From positions 12,971-76,970 of the forward strand of contig NZ_JAXUHN010000071.1 in NCBI RefSeq assembly GCF_035916875.1: a DNA stretch of 64,000 nucleotides, written 5' to 3'. This stretch comes from Methylomicrobium sp035916875 (GTDB taxonomy: Bacteria; Pseudomonadota; Gammaproteobacteria; Methylococcales; Methylomonadaceae). The notes beneath the pieces are model-generated. The model made no database searches. It was not told the DNA's origin and saw nothing but the letters and a program-made list of their open reading frames with translations. A program made the position numbers and the translations under genes. Shown here piece after piece: positions 37,933 through 47,361 of this stretch. Every line of letters begins with the position of its first letter. Positions within the stretch are counted from its first letter, which is position 1.

Positions 37933-40466
37933 TCCAGGCATTAACAATTGTGATTGCTGGACTTGGCGCCGTCCTATTGCTCATGCTGTTTTCTCGCATC
38001 CGGGCTGTCGATGCAGAACTGAAACTCAAAAAGCATCGTTCAAAAGATGCAGGACTGGCCGACTTACTCATCTATGCCGCTGTTGTTGATAACGGCGTTA
38101 TCGTGGGTAAAAACGGGTCTTTCATGGCCGCCTGGCTTTACAAAGGGGATGACAACGCAAGTAGCACCGATGAACAGCGTGAAATGGTCTCATATCGCAT
38201 CAACCAGGCCCTAGTTGGCCTGGGAAACGGATGGATGGTGCATGTAGACGCTATACGTCGACCAGCGCCTTCCTACTCGGAGCAGGGCTTGTCGCATTTC
38301 CCTGATCCAGTCTCTGCCGCTATAGACGAAGAGCGCCGCCGGCTTTTTCAGCGCATGGGGGCGATGTATGAGGGGTATTTCGTTCTAACCCTGACATGGT
38401 TTCCGCCTGTCTTGGCACAGCGTAAATTCGTTGAGCTCATGTTTGATGACAATGCAGAGACGCCGGATCATAAAGCCCGCACGATGAGCCTTATTGGGCA
38501 ATTCAAGCGTGAAATATCAAATATTGAAAGTCGGCTTTCATCGGCGGTAAAGTTGACTCGCTTGCTCGGCCAGAAGGTCATAACAGAAAGTGGAACGGAA
38601 ATCACTCACGACGAATTTCTAAGCTGGCTTCAGTTTTGCATAACGGGGCAACACCATCCCGTACAACTGCCCAGCAATCCGATGTACCTGGATGCTGTAA
38701 TCGGCGGGCAAGAACTGCGCACAGGGGTCGTACCAAAGATCGGCCGCAACCTCATTCAAGTTGTCGCCATCGAGGGATTCCCCTTGGAGTCAACACCTGG
38801 AATCCTGACCGCTCTTGGTGAACTGCCGTGCGAATACCGTTGGTCGTCACGCTTTATCTTCATGGATCAGCACGAGGCTGTGAAACACCTGGACAAGTTC
38901 CGCAAAAAATGGCGACAGAAGGTCCGCGGTTTCTTTGATCAAGTATTCAATACGAACACCGGCCCGGTCGATCAGGACGCGGTTTCAATGGTGGCAGATG
39001 CAGAATCGGCCATCGCCGAAGTGAATAGCGGGATTGTAGCCCAAGGTTATTACACTAGCGTCGTAATCCTTATGGACGAAGACAGAATCCGTCTTGAAAT
39101 GTCTGCACGCCAGGTAGAAAGAGCTATCAACCGGCTTGGCTTTGCGGCTCGCATCGAGACTATCAATACAATGGATGCCTATCTGGGTAGTCTTCCTGGG
39201 CACGGTGTCGAGAATGTGCGAAGGCCGCTTATCAATACGATGAACCTTGCCGACCTGCTACCAACCTCCACGATATGGACGGGCAGCGCAAGCGCTCCGT
39301 GCCCAATGTACCCGCCACTGTCGCCTGCACTCATGCACTGCGTAACCCATGGAGCAACGCCGTTCCGTTTGAACCTGCATGTACGCGATCTCGGACATAC
39401 ATTCATGTTCGGGCCGACCGGAGCAGGTAAATCGACCCACTTGGGCATCATCGCGGCACAACTCCGACGCTATGCGGGCATGTCGATCTATGTTTTTGAC
39501 AAAGGTATGTCTATTTATCCACTTACCAAGGGCTTAGGTGGGTTGCATTTTTCAGTGGCATCGGATGATGACAGCTTGGCCTTCTGCCCGTTGCAGTTCC
39601 TCGAAACTAAAGGGGACCGAGCCTGGGCAATGGAATGGATCGACACTATCCTGGCGTTGAACGGTTTGATCACTACACCATCGCAGCGCAATGAAATTGG
39701 CAATGCGATTATGAGCATGCACGCCAGCGGTGCCAGTACATTCTCTGAGTTCTCCGTAACAATCCAAGACTCAGCGATCCGAGAAACGCTCAGACAGTAT
39801 ACCGTCGACGGCCCGATGGGCCATTTATTAGACGCGGAAAAAGACGGTTTATTACTCTCCGACTTCACAGCGTTCGAGATCGAGGAGCTGATGAACCTCG
39901 GCGAGAAGTACGCTCTTCCTGTTCTACTATACCTGTTCCGTCGCATTGAGCGGTCACTGCACGGCCAGCCGGCTGTCATTATCCTTGATGAAGCTTGGTT
40001 GATGCTGGGCCATCCTGTGTTTCGCGCCAAAATAAGAGAATGGCTCAAAGTGATGCGGAAAGCGAATTGCCTAGTTCTCATGGCGACGCAGAGTCTATCG
40101 GATGCAGCCAATTCTGGCATCCTTGACGTTATCGTCGAATCGACCGCGACCAAGATATTTTTGCCGAATGTATATGCTCGTGACGAGGACACGGCGGCAC
40201 TCTATCGCCGAATGGGACTCAACACGCGGCAGATTGAAATCCTGGCAAAAGCTATTCCGAAGCAACAGTATTACTACGTTTCCGAGAACGGGCGCCGACT
40301 CTACGATCTCGCCCTAGGGCCTCTTGCCTTGTCCTTTGTCGGCGCGTCAGACAAAGAATCCGTTGCGGCGATCAAGAATCTGGAGGCCAAACATGGAAAT
40401 GAGTGGGTCCATGTTTGGCTTGCCGGGCGTGGCCTGAAACTCAATGACTACCTGGAGCCAAAATGA
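37929..40466 (+). CDS. trbE: TrbE, VirB4-type ATPase
   Basis: An 845-aa inner-membrane ATPase with an N-terminal hydrophobic helix (IVIAGLGAVLLLMLFSRI). Walker A is MFGPTGAGKSTHLGII and Walker B is AVIILDEAWLMLG. I prefer ATG 37929 (ATGA overlap with trbD, GGGGG upstream) over 37914. It energises pilus assembly and transfer. Ends overlapping trbF. Confidence 0.95.
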   Translation: MIQALTIVIAGLGAVLLLMLFSRIRAVDAELKLKKHRSKDAGLADLLIYAAVVDNGVIVGKNGSFMAAWLYKGDDNASSTDEQREMVSYRINQALVGLGNGWMVHVDAIRRPAPSYSEQGLSHFPDPVSAAIDEERRRLFQRMGAMYEGYFVLTLTWFPPVLAQRKFVELMFDDNAETPDHKARTMSLIGQFKREISNIESRLSSAVKLTRLLGQKVITESGTEITHDEFLSWLQFCITGQHHPVQLPSNPMYLDAVIGGQELRTGVVPKIGRNLIQVVAIEGFPLESTPGILTALGELPCEYRWSSRFIFMDQHEAVKHLDKFRKKWRQKVRGFFDQVFNTNTGPVDQDAVSMVADAESAIAEVNSGIVAQGYYTSVVILMDEDRIRLEMSARQVERAINRLGFAARIETINTMDAYLGSLPGHGVENVRRPLINTMNLADLLPTSTIWTGSASAPCPMYPPLSPALMHCVTHGATPFRLNLHVRDLGHTFMFGPTGAGKSTHLGIIAAQLRRYAGMSIYVFDKGMSIYPLTKGLGGLHFSVASDDDSLAFCPLQFLETKGDRAWAMEWIDTILALNGLITTPSQRNEIGNAIMSMHASGASTFSEFSVTIQDSAIRETLRQYTVDGPMGHLLDAEKDGLLLSDFTAFEIEELMNLGEKYALPVLLYLFRRIERSLHGQPAVIILDEAWLMLGHPVFRAKIREWLKVMRKANCLVLMATQSLSDAANSGILDVIVESTATKIFLPNVYARDEDTAALYRRMGLNTRQIEILAKAIPKQQYYYVSENGRRLYDLALGPLALSFVGASDKESVAAIKNLEAKHGNEWVHVWLAGRGLKLNDYLEPK

Positions 40467-41197
40467 ACATGTTCAAAAAACAACCCATGGGCCATCAGAA
40501 TATTGATAAGCCTGTGATTGCCAAACTCGAAATCGAAAACCCGTACTTAACTGCCAGACGCACATGGAATGAGCATGTCGGTTCTGTCGTCTCGTCGCGG
40601 CAGACTTGGCAGGTGGTAGGCATCCTGTCGCTGTTGATCGCTCTCGCCAGCGTAGGCGGTGTAATCCATATCGGCAGTCAATCAAAGTACATTCCCTACG
40701 TGATTGAAGTGGATAAGCTAGGCCAAACCATCGCCGTCGGACCGGTACAAGCCGCCGGCCGAGCAGATCAGCGCGTCGTTCATGCTTCGGTATCGGAATT
40801 TGTCAGCGATGCTAGATACGTAACGCCTGACGTAGCCTTGCAGCGCAAAGCCGTCTTCCGGGTGTACGCACATCTGTCTCCAAATGATCCGGCCACGGCC
40901 AAGATGAACGAGTGGTTAAACGGCACCGCAGATTCTAGCCCATTCAAGCGGGCAACGAAGGAAATGGTAAGTGTTGAGATCAAATCTGTGCTTCCTCAGA
41001 CGCCGGATACTTGGCAAGTCGAATGGACTGAAACCACGCGCGACCGTCAAGGCGTCATGAAAGGCCAACCGGTTAACATGCGAGCATTAGTCAACGTATA
41101 TACCATCGAAACAACATCTCAAACCACTGACGAGCAATTACGCAATAACCCGCTAGGGATCTATGTGCGTGATTTTTCGTGGTCAATCATCCCATGA
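40463..41197 (+). CDS. trbF: TrbF, VirB8-type assembly factor
   Basis: A 244-aa protein with one membrane helix near residues 52-72 (QVVGILSLLIALASVGGVIH) and a periplasmic VirB8 domain (YIPYVIEVDKLG; VNVYTIETTSQTTDEQLRNN). It nucleates the core channel. Starts with an ATGA overlap with trbE. Confidence 0.93.
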   Translation: MNMFKKQPMGHQNIDKPVIAKLEIENPYLTARRTWNEHVGSVVSSRQTWQVVGILSLLIALASVGGVIHIGSQSKYIPYVIEVDKLGQTIAVGPVQAAGRADQRVVHASVSEFVSDARYVTPDVALQRKAVFRVYAHLSPNDPATAKMNEWLNGTADSSPFKRATKEMVSVEIKSVLPQTPDTWQVEWTETTRDRQGVMKGQPVNMRALVNVYTIETTSQTTDEQLRNNPLGIYVRDFSWSIIP

Positions 41198-41214
41198 ATT
41201 AATGAGACTTTCCC

Positions 41215-42114
41215 ATGAGCAACAAAACTATTATTCAAATCTTGGCTCTTGTTGTGGCGGTATCGGAACCTATCCAAGCAGCTCCTGGCGATGACATAGC
41301 CGACAAGTACTTCTCGAAAAACAATCCGCGGTTAACCGCGCAAGAAAAAGCAGCAATCGCCATAGCTAAGCGATGGGAAGCGGGGACCGCTAATGCCATA
41401 AAGCCTGTGGCCGGATCCAATGGAGCGATCAATTTCCTCTTTGGCGCACAGCAGCCCAGTATCGTTTGTGCAGTCCTACAAGTTTGCGATGTAAGCCTTC
41501 AGGCAGGGGAACAGGTCAACTCGATCAATCTGGGTGATACGGCCCGTTGGACAGTGGAGCCCGCCATCACGGGTAGCGGACCAACCGAAACTCAGCATCT
41601 CATCATAAAACCTATGGATGTTGGACTGGAAACCAGTCTGGTCGTGACCACAAACCGTCGTACCTATCATTTCAAATTGCGTTCGCACCGTACCGAGTAT
41701 ATGCCCCAGGTAGCATTCACGTATCCCGAAGATGCCCTTGCGAAGTGGGATGATATCCGCACTCGCGAATCACAAGAGCGCGAACAAAGAACAATTCCTC
41801 AAACCGGCGAGTATCTGGGGGATCTGTTTTTTGATTACGACATTGAGGGCGTTGCGTCCTGGAAGCCGGTTAGAGTCTTTAATGATGGGCGTAAGACGAT
41901 ATTGCAAATGCCAGGGGAGATGGAGCAAACCGAAGCGCCGACATTACTGGTGATTCGCAATGAGGGCGGCTTATTTTCAGATGACGAAACCGTTATGGTC
42001 AATTACCGCGTCCAGAACGATCGCTATATCGTCGATACCGTTTTTGACAAAGCCATTCTGATCGCGGGTGTCGGCGGCAATCAAGATCGTGTGGCCATCA
42101 CTCGGAGGAAATAA
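41215..42114 (+). CDS. trbG: TrbG, VirB9-type channel protein
   Basis: A 299-aa periplasmic protein with a signal peptide (QILALVVAVSEPIQA). The N-terminal VirB9 domain contains FLFGAQQPSIVCAVLQVCDV and the C-terminal domain DLFFDYDIEGVASWKPVRVF, DEAPTLL-like strand pattern. It forms the outer-membrane core complex with TrbH and TrbI. One base separates it from trbH. Confidence 0.93.
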   Translation: MSNKTIIQILALVVAVSEPIQAAPGDDIADKYFSKNNPRLTAQEKAAIAIAKRWEAGTANAIKPVAGSNGAINFLFGAQQPSIVCAVLQVCDVSLQAGEQVNSINLGDTARWTVEPAITGSGPTETQHLIIKPMDVGLETSLVVTTNRRTYHFKLRSHRTEYMPQVAFTYPEDALAKWDDIRTRESQEREQRTIPQTGEYLGDLFFDYDIEGVASWKPVRVFNDGRKTILQMPGEMEQTEAPTLLVIRNEGGLFSDDETVMVNYRVQNDRYIVDTVFDKAILIAGVGGNQDRVAITRRK

Positions 42115-42115
42115 C

Positions 42116-42565
42116 ATGATCAAGCTTACTCTCGCGGCAGTGGTCGCACTTGCCTTGGCGGGGTGCGCCATGACCTCACAGTATGGAAACTATTTGCCAT
42201 CTGCGACCGTGGATCAGCAAAGTTGGTTCGCCAGCGAAGCGGTGAAGCAGCTCGCCAGGCGATGGCCACCGGCAAAAACTCGGCTCGAACTGAAGCAAGC
42301 CACGCCAGACGCCTTCGGTATTGCGCTGGTCAAGGGATTGCGCGAAAGCGGATATTCCATTTTAGAGTTTAGCCCTAAACAAATCGAAGATCCTTCTACG
42401 ACAGACGCCAACATACTACCGTTGCGTTATGCGCTCGATCAAATAGGGAGCGACAACGAAAATATATACCGTCTCACGCTGTTAGTTGGAACTGAATCTC
42501 TAACCCGCCCGTACATTGAACAAAACGGTTCTGTGATTCCGGGATACTGGACGCACAAGGAGTAA
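42116..42565 (+). CDS. trbH: TrbH, outer-membrane lipoprotein
   Basis: From ATG 42116 (AGGAAA just upstream; an earlier in-frame ATG at 42068 lies inside trbG) the 149-aa protein has a lipoprotein signal MIKLTLAAVVALALAGCAM with the lipobox LAGC. It plays the VirB7 part of the core complex. The rest is soluble and conserved among TrbH proteins (SWFASEAVKQLARRWPPAKT). Confidence 0.9.
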   Translation: MIKLTLAAVVALALAGCAMTSQYGNYLPSATVDQQSWFASEAVKQLARRWPPAKTRLELKQATPDAFGIALVKGLRESGYSILEFSPKQIEDPSTTDANILPLRYALDQIGSDNENIYRLTLLVGTESLTRPYIEQNGSVIPGYWTHKE

Positions 42566-42569
42566 GGTC

Positions 42570-43898
42570 ATGATAGAGATTGATCACATGGACCCTGATT
42601 CATCACCAGGCGCAGGTGTACGGCGAGTCAACAATCTACCCATGTACATCATGGGTGGTGCGTTGTTGTCATTTCTTGTCATTATGGGCTTGGTAGCAGC
42701 GGATCGCGCTGCCAAGCAAAATGAAAAAGAAGAACAACACCTGCACAATGGCAGCACATCGATGTTCGCTAAAGAAATTGCTGGCGACCAGACGAGCGGG
42801 CTGATCGCGCCATTGATACCGCCTGCCGAACCTGAACCGTCTCCCATACTCATTGCACGACCGGAAAACTTGGACGCGCCGCCGAGACCACCGTCTGATC
42901 CCGTGCCACATGACGATGAAGCAGATCGCATACGCATGGCAAAACTGCAAATGTTTCAAGAAGCAGTGAAAGCAAAGACCGGCGTACAAATCACAGCCCC
43001 GCGTAGTGCCGGGTCGTCGCCAAGCACTACCGCACCCAAAACTCGCGAGGAAATGCTAGCGAGAATGGCGGCAGCACGGCAGGAAATCGAAGCGAACAGG
43101 CACCAGGACCCGACGGCCTCGTATCAGGCGCGTCTATCACAGATTCGCAGCATGGGGCTTGGCGGGGAACCATCAGGAGACTCGTCTGCCCCGTCGCTGT
43201 TACAGACATCGACAGCTGACGGTAGCGGTAAAGATTACACAAAATTCTCGGGAGGCGATGGAGATCGTTGGAAGCTCGAATCAAAGCCCGAAGCGCCGCG
43301 CACGCCGTATGAGCTGCGCGCAGGTTTCGTCGTTCCTGCAACCTTAATCTCCGGTATTAATTCCGATCTTCCTGGCCAAATAATGGCTCAAGTGGCTCAG
43401 AGTGTGTATGACACCCCGACAGGAAAACATCTATTGATCCCTCAAGGGTCCCGCCTAGTAGGCGCATATTCTAGCGACGTATCCTATGGGCAAGCTCGCG
43501 TCCTGGTAGCGTGGCAACGCATTGTTTTTCCGGACGGGAAGGCGATGGATATTGGCGCAATGCCGGGAGCTGATAGTGCAGGGTACGCTGGTTTCAATGA
43601 CCAAGAAAACCATCATTATGTCCGGCTTTTTGGATCGGCATTGCTCATGTCTGCCGTCACCGCAGGCGCCTCGTATAGTCAACGGCAAGACCAGACAACG
43701 ACATTATACGGTGCGCCTAACGCCAACAGTGCATTAAGCCAGGCATTGGGGCAACAGCTCGGTCAAGTGACTGCGCAACTGATAGCAAAGAACTTGAATG
43801 TTGCCCCAACTCTGGAAATCCGGCCTGGGTACCGATTCAACGTGATTGTCACCAAAGACATGACGTTTTCAAAACCGTATAAATCATTCGATTATTAA
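42570..43898 (+). CDS. trbI: TrbI, VirB10-type channel protein
   Basis: A 442-aa protein with a short cytoplasmic N-terminus, one membrane helix (YIMGGALLSFLVIMGLVAAD), a Pro-rich periplasmic stretch (PPAEPEPSP; RPPSDP) and the C-terminal VirB10 core domain (LISGINSDLPGQIMAQVAQ; LLIPQGSRLVGAYSSDVSYG; RPGYRFNVIVTKDM). It spans both membranes and senses ATP hydrolysis in related systems. Confidence 0.95.
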   Translation: MIEIDHMDPDSSPGAGVRRVNNLPMYIMGGALLSFLVIMGLVAADRAAKQNEKEEQHLHNGSTSMFAKEIAGDQTSGLIAPLIPPAEPEPSPILIARPENLDAPPRPPSDPVPHDDEADRIRMAKLQMFQEAVKAKTGVQITAPRSAGSSPSTTAPKTREEMLARMAAARQEIEANRHQDPTASYQARLSQIRSMGLGGEPSGDSSAPSLLQTSTADGSGKDYTKFSGGDGDRWKLESKPEAPRTPYELRAGFVVPATLISGINSDLPGQIMAQVAQSVYDTPTGKHLLIPQGSRLVGAYSSDVSYGQARVLVAWQRIVFPDGKAMDIGAMPGADSAGYAGFNDQENHHYVRLFGSALLMSAVTAGASYSQRQDQTTTLYGAPNANSALSQALGQQLGQVTAQLIAKNLNVAPTLEIRPGYRFNVIVTKDMTFSKPYKSFDY

Positions 43899-43915
43899 CG
43901 CCAAGGAGAAAAATC

Positions 43916-44683
43916 ATGACACAGAAAATTTTAGCCGCTAAAAAATCGGGCATTGTTGTCCTCATTGCCGGTACGTTGTCGATGCCGGCATATTCTTCAG
44001 GAATACCCGTCTATGACGGCGCAAACTGGACGAGTAATTTTATGACATCTTTTGAAAGCCATTTACAGACACTGAAACAAATAGACGAATATAGAGTGCA
44101 AATTGATCAGTATATGGACCAACTACAAAATTCGTTGGCTCCAACGAGCTATGTGTGGGATCAGGCGCAGACCACCATCAATGGGCTGATGAATGCCGTC
44201 GATACTCTGAACAATTACAAGGCCGAGCTAGGCAGCATTGACAACTATTTAAGCGAGTTCCAGGACGTCGCCTATTACCGACAATCACCGTGCTTCTCGT
44301 CCGCCGGCTGTTCTGATGCGGAACGGACCGCAATGGAGCAAAATCGTACCCTGGCGTCAGAGTCGCAGAAAAAAGCCAACGACGCCCTTTTTCGTGGTTT
44401 AGACAAACAACAAGACGCCCTTCGATCGGATGCTAAAACGCTTGAAAGATTGCAATCGTCCGCACAAAGCGCGACAGGGCGCTTGGAAGCGCTTCAATAC
44501 GCTAATCAATTTGCCAGCCAGCAAGCCAACCAGCTCTTGCAGATTCGTGGGCTCATGATGGCTCAACAGAATGCAATGGCAACACGGATGCAGGCGGAAG
44601 CGGATCGCGAAGCTCAGGAATCGGCCTCGGCCGAGAAACTGCGCAAGGGCAGCTATCGTTCCAGTCAGGTACGTTCTTGGTAA
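43916..44683 (+). CDS. trbJ: TrbJ, VirB5-type minor pilin
   Basis: A 255-aa secreted protein: signal peptide (GIVVLIAGTLSMPAYS) then long helices (SHLQTLKQIDEYRVQIDQYM) and two Cys in CFSSAGCSD. TrbJ is the VirB5-like adhesin or pilus-tip protein. A KorB site (43930-43942) overlaps the coding region for KILAAKKSG near its start. AAGGAG precedes the ATG. Confidence 0.92.
   Translation: MTQKILAAKKSGIVVLIAGTLSMPAYSSGIPVYDGANWTSNFMTSFESHLQTLKQIDEYRVQIDQYMDQLQNSLAPTSYVWDQAQTTINGLMNAVDTLNNYKAELGSIDNYLSEFQDVAYYRQSPCFSSAGCSDAERTAMEQNRTLASESQKKANDALFRGLDKQQDALRSDAKTLERLQSSAQSATGRLEALQYANQFASQQANQLLQIRGLMMAQQNAMATRMQAEADREAQESASAEKLRKGSYRSSQVRSW
43930..43942. promoter_or_regulatory. KorB-type operator at the 5' end of trbJ
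   Basis: A perfect TTTAGCCGCTAAA palindrome inside codons 5-9 of trbJ. Possible internal control of the distal trb genes. Confidence 0.6.
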
Positions 44684-44693
44684 GGAGAAATAA

Positions 44694-44912
44694 ATGAAGC
44701 CAACTAATCTCTTTCTTTTAGTCGTTCTGTTAGCTTTCGACAGCGCATGCTCTAAGGATATTCCGACACAGGATATGCCAGAGGTCAACGATGAAAATTG
44801 CAAACCAGAGGTCATAAAAAAAATCAACGACAAAGGCGCGCTGCAAGAATTTGCGTCGAAATGTCTCCACCGATCAGGCGGATTTCAGCCTAGCCAAAAA
44901 CGCCAATGGTAG
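44694..44912 (+). CDS. trbK: TrbK, entry-exclusion lipoprotein
   Basis: A 72-aa protein with an N-terminal lipoprotein-type signal (LFLLVVLLAFDSACSK, Cys19 as possible lipidation site; the box is imperfect). Two more Cys (ENCKPEVI; SKCLHRSG) follow, spaced as in TrbK. IncP TrbK blocks entry of related plasmids into the cell. It lies between trbJ and trbL, its position in RP4. AAGGAG upstream. Confidence 0.85.
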   Translation: MKPTNLFLLVVLLAFDSACSKDIPTQDMPEVNDENCKPEVIKKINDKGALQEFASKCLHRSGGFQPSQKRQW

Positions 44913-44918
44913 GGCAAC

Positions 44919-46370
44919 ATGAGAATGCCATCTAATTCAAAAGCCGCGCCTATGCCGATAATCCTATGCCTGGCACTCTTTTCTATGGACGTGCAAGCGG
45001 CCATAGATAATGCCGGCATCATGGATAATGTCCTTGATCGTTATTCAGCAGCAGCCGCAAGTTGGGCCGGGGTCGTCACCTCCGCCGCAACGTGGCTTTT
45101 CTGGACGCTTGTGATCATTTCAATGGTATGGACATTCGGCATGATGGCACTCCGCAAGGCTGACATTGGGGAGTTCTTCGCTGAATTTTTTCGTTTCACT
45201 GTCTTTACCGGTTTTTTTTGGTGGCTTCTCACGAATGGGCCTAATTTTGCCTCTTCAATTTATACGTCGCTACGGCAAGTCGCAGGCAATGCCACTGGTC
45301 TCGGTAGCACACTGTCGCCATCCGGCATTGTCGATGTGGGATTCGCCATCTTCGACAAGGTGATGGATCAGTCAACGCTCTGGTCGCCAGTGGATAGCAT
45401 GACTGGCATCTTGATGGCGGTGGCTATTTTGGTCATTCTGGCCTTGGTCGGCGTGAACATGCTCCTTCTCCTGACGTCCGGATGGGTGCTTGCTTACGGT
45501 GGCGTGTTCTTTTTAGGGTTCGGTGGATCCAGGTGGACAACGGATATGGCGATCAATTACTACAAGACCGTCCTCGGCATAGCTGCACAGCTTATGGCGA
45601 TGGTACTCTTGGTAGGCATCGGCAAAACTTTCCTAGACGATTATTACACGCGCATGAGCGAGGGGATCAGTCTCAAGGAAATGGGCGTCATGATGATCGT
45701 AACGATCGTATTATTAGCCTTGGTCAATAAGATTCCGCCACTTATCGCTGGCATCATCACCGGCGCTAGCGTCGGCGGTGCCGGCATAGGCAACTACGGC
45801 GCGGGGGCTGCGTTAGGAGCTACCAGCATGGCTTGGTCAGCAACACAAATGGCCGGAAGCGGAATCATGGCAGGCGGAACCTCGGCCGCTGGAGGCGCAC
45901 AGGCTCTCATGGCCGCCGTCTCGAAGGCCAACGATAATGTGGCAAACGGCACCGACATCCTTTCGAGCTTTGGTCGCCCATCAGATGGAGGTAATTCATC
46001 CAGTGACGGCAGTACAAATTACGCGCAAGCCGCTGGTTTCGCCAATGCGGGTTCATCCGAATCAAGCATGTTGACATCAGCCGCCAAGGTCGCCGGTATA
46101 GCCGGTCGGATCGCGGCCGACGCAACAGCTAACTTGGCGCAAGGTGCCACTGAAGTCGCCAAGGAAAAAGCGACCAGCATCAAAGAAGCGGGAATGGATC
46201 GCATTGCCGATACCACAGGCGGAAAAATCGCTGCCGCCATTAAAGGGCAGGGCAGTATCGCCCCAACATTTGACGGAAACACCCTGGCCTCAGCAACATC
46301 CAGCGACGCCGATCAAGAGTCGGAAGTAGCGGCCTTTCGCGACCGAGATAACCATCGCGTTAACCTATAG
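44919..46370 (+). CDS. trbL: TrbL, VirB6-type polytopic channel protein
   Basis: A 483-aa protein with a signal-like N-terminus (PIILCLALFSMDVQA), about six membrane helices in residues 35-280 (WLFWTLVIISMVWTFGMMAL; MAVAILVILALVGVNMLLLL) and a long Gly/Ala/Ser-rich C-terminal tail. It forms the inner-membrane part of the substrate path. No defect seen. Confidence 0.92.
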   Translation: MRMPSNSKAAPMPIILCLALFSMDVQAAIDNAGIMDNVLDRYSAAAASWAGVVTSAATWLFWTLVIISMVWTFGMMALRKADIGEFFAEFFRFTVFTGFFWWLLTNGPNFASSIYTSLRQVAGNATGLGSTLSPSGIVDVGFAIFDKVMDQSTLWSPVDSMTGILMAVAILVILALVGVNMLLLLTSGWVLAYGGVFFLGFGGSRWTTDMAINYYKTVLGIAAQLMAMVLLVGIGKTFLDDYYTRMSEGISLKEMGVMMIVTIVLLALVNKIPPLIAGIITGASVGGAGIGNYGAGAALGATSMAWSATQMAGSGIMAGGTSAAGGAQALMAAVSKANDNVANGTDILSSFGRPSDGGNSSSDGSTNYAQAAGFANAGSSESSMLTSAAKVAGIAGRIAADATANLAQGATEVAKEKATSIKEAGMDRIADTTGGKIAAAIKGQGSIAPTFDGNTLASATSSDADQESEVAAFRDRDNHRVNL

Positions 46371-46378
46371 GAGTTCTG

Positions 46379-46990
46379 ATGTTCATCGATCTACCCCCAC
46401 AAATGCAAGAGCGCGTTGTCTGTTCGATCTCGGCCGCCGTAAAGTATGAAATTCCTGCCAACATTATGTTGGCAGTCGCTGAGAAAGAAGCGGGTAAACC
46501 GGGGCAGTGGGTGCGCAATACGAACGGTACCCATGACGTAGGCCAGATGCAGTTCAACACATCGTACCTGCGCGATCTGACCCGGTACGGGATCACGGCA
46601 AACGATGTAGCGGCAGCCGGTTGCTATTCGTTCGATCTGGCCGCATGGAGATTGCGGATGCATATTCGCAACGACAAGGGCGACCTGTGGACGAAATCCG
46701 CCAATTACCACTCGCGCACACCACGATACAACGCCGTGTACCGCGCCGATCTGATACACAAGGCGTCGAAGTGGGCCGAGTGGCTGGAAGCCCGTTTTGT
46801 GACGTTGGACGTGACAAAAGAGGGCGCTCCTATCTCGATGCCAACCCAGACGACCAAGGTTCAAGAAGTCGCGCAGCAAGCATTGGCCACGCCGGCGAAG
46901 CTAGAGATGACGGCGACGGTTCAATCTGCCGCCGTCTCCAGTTATGTACCCCGGCAAATTATCTTCAACGACAACCGTATCCTACCCTAG
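46379..46990 (+). CDS. trbN: TrbN-like lytic transglycosylase
   Basis: A 203-aa SLT-domain protein. The catalytic Glu is in LAVAEKEAGKPGQW, followed by THDVGQMQFNTSYL and a later NYHSRTPRYNAVYRADL. It opens the peptidoglycan for the channel. GGAG is well placed before the ATG. No N-terminal signal peptide is visible, as in some VirB1/TrbN proteins. trbM and the distal trbO/P genes of RP4 are missing; this is the last backbone gene. Confidence 0.85.
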   Translation: MFIDLPPQMQERVVCSISAAVKYEIPANIMLAVAEKEAGKPGQWVRNTNGTHDVGQMQFNTSYLRDLTRYGITANDVAAAGCYSFDLAAWRLRMHIRNDKGDLWTKSANYHSRTPRYNAVYRADLIHKASKWAEWLEARFVTLDVTKEGAPISMPTQTTKVQEVAQQALATPAKLEMTATVQSAAVSSYVPRQIIFNDNRILP

Positions 46991-47111
46991 CAACGTAGGG
47001 GCGGGAACCTTGTTCTTCTAAATCGATTTTGCTGGTCAGTTTTTGGTCAATTTGACTTAACTCCAGAGAGGACAGAGAGTTAGGATAAATTGTGACGAAT
47101 TAACGACAGGG

Positions 47112-47133
47112 TTATCCACAGATTTTGTGGATA
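47112..47133. promoter_or_regulatory. Inverted pair of DnaA-box-like sequences
   Basis: TTATCCACA (47112-47120), a perfect DnaA box, is followed after five bases by the inverted half TGTGGATA (47126-47133). Function here is unknown; no iterons accompany it. The stretch 46991-47287 holds no gene that I can support. Confidence 0.5.
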
Positions 47134-47287
47134 GACTTGCCGAATGCTTTACTTTTCCTGCTCATTTTCTAGCCAGTCATCTGACTCCATAAAATGGCCA
47201 TTTTTGAGATAGCAACTGGCAAAAATCGACCCTTACTCGACATTCACGGATTTCCACCCAATGGCAGTTGTAACGCAATAAGCTGTC

Positions 47288-47343
47288 GTTCAACGTTGTG
47301 ATAACCGACGCTCGACCCGTCCGTGTTAATTGCATCGTTAGGC
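47288..47343 (-). other. attC: Second attC site (56 bp)
   Basis: Minus strand: inverse core GCCTAAC (47343-47337) and core GTTGAAC (47294-47288) both fit RYYYAAC/GTTRRRY perfectly. The inner arms (AACG..TG..A..TAAC..C.GAC) are imperfectly complementary around a short tip with TCGAGC. It lies 18 bases beyond the stop of the gene fragment at 47362-47731, in cassette order. Both attC sites in the window face the same way. Confidence 0.75.
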
Positions 47344-47361
47344 CAGCCGGCTCGCATATAC

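Noticed and set aside
47112..47133. A second replication origin after trbN
   Set aside because: The DnaA-box pair stands alone, with no iterons, A+T-rich zone or initiator gene nearby.
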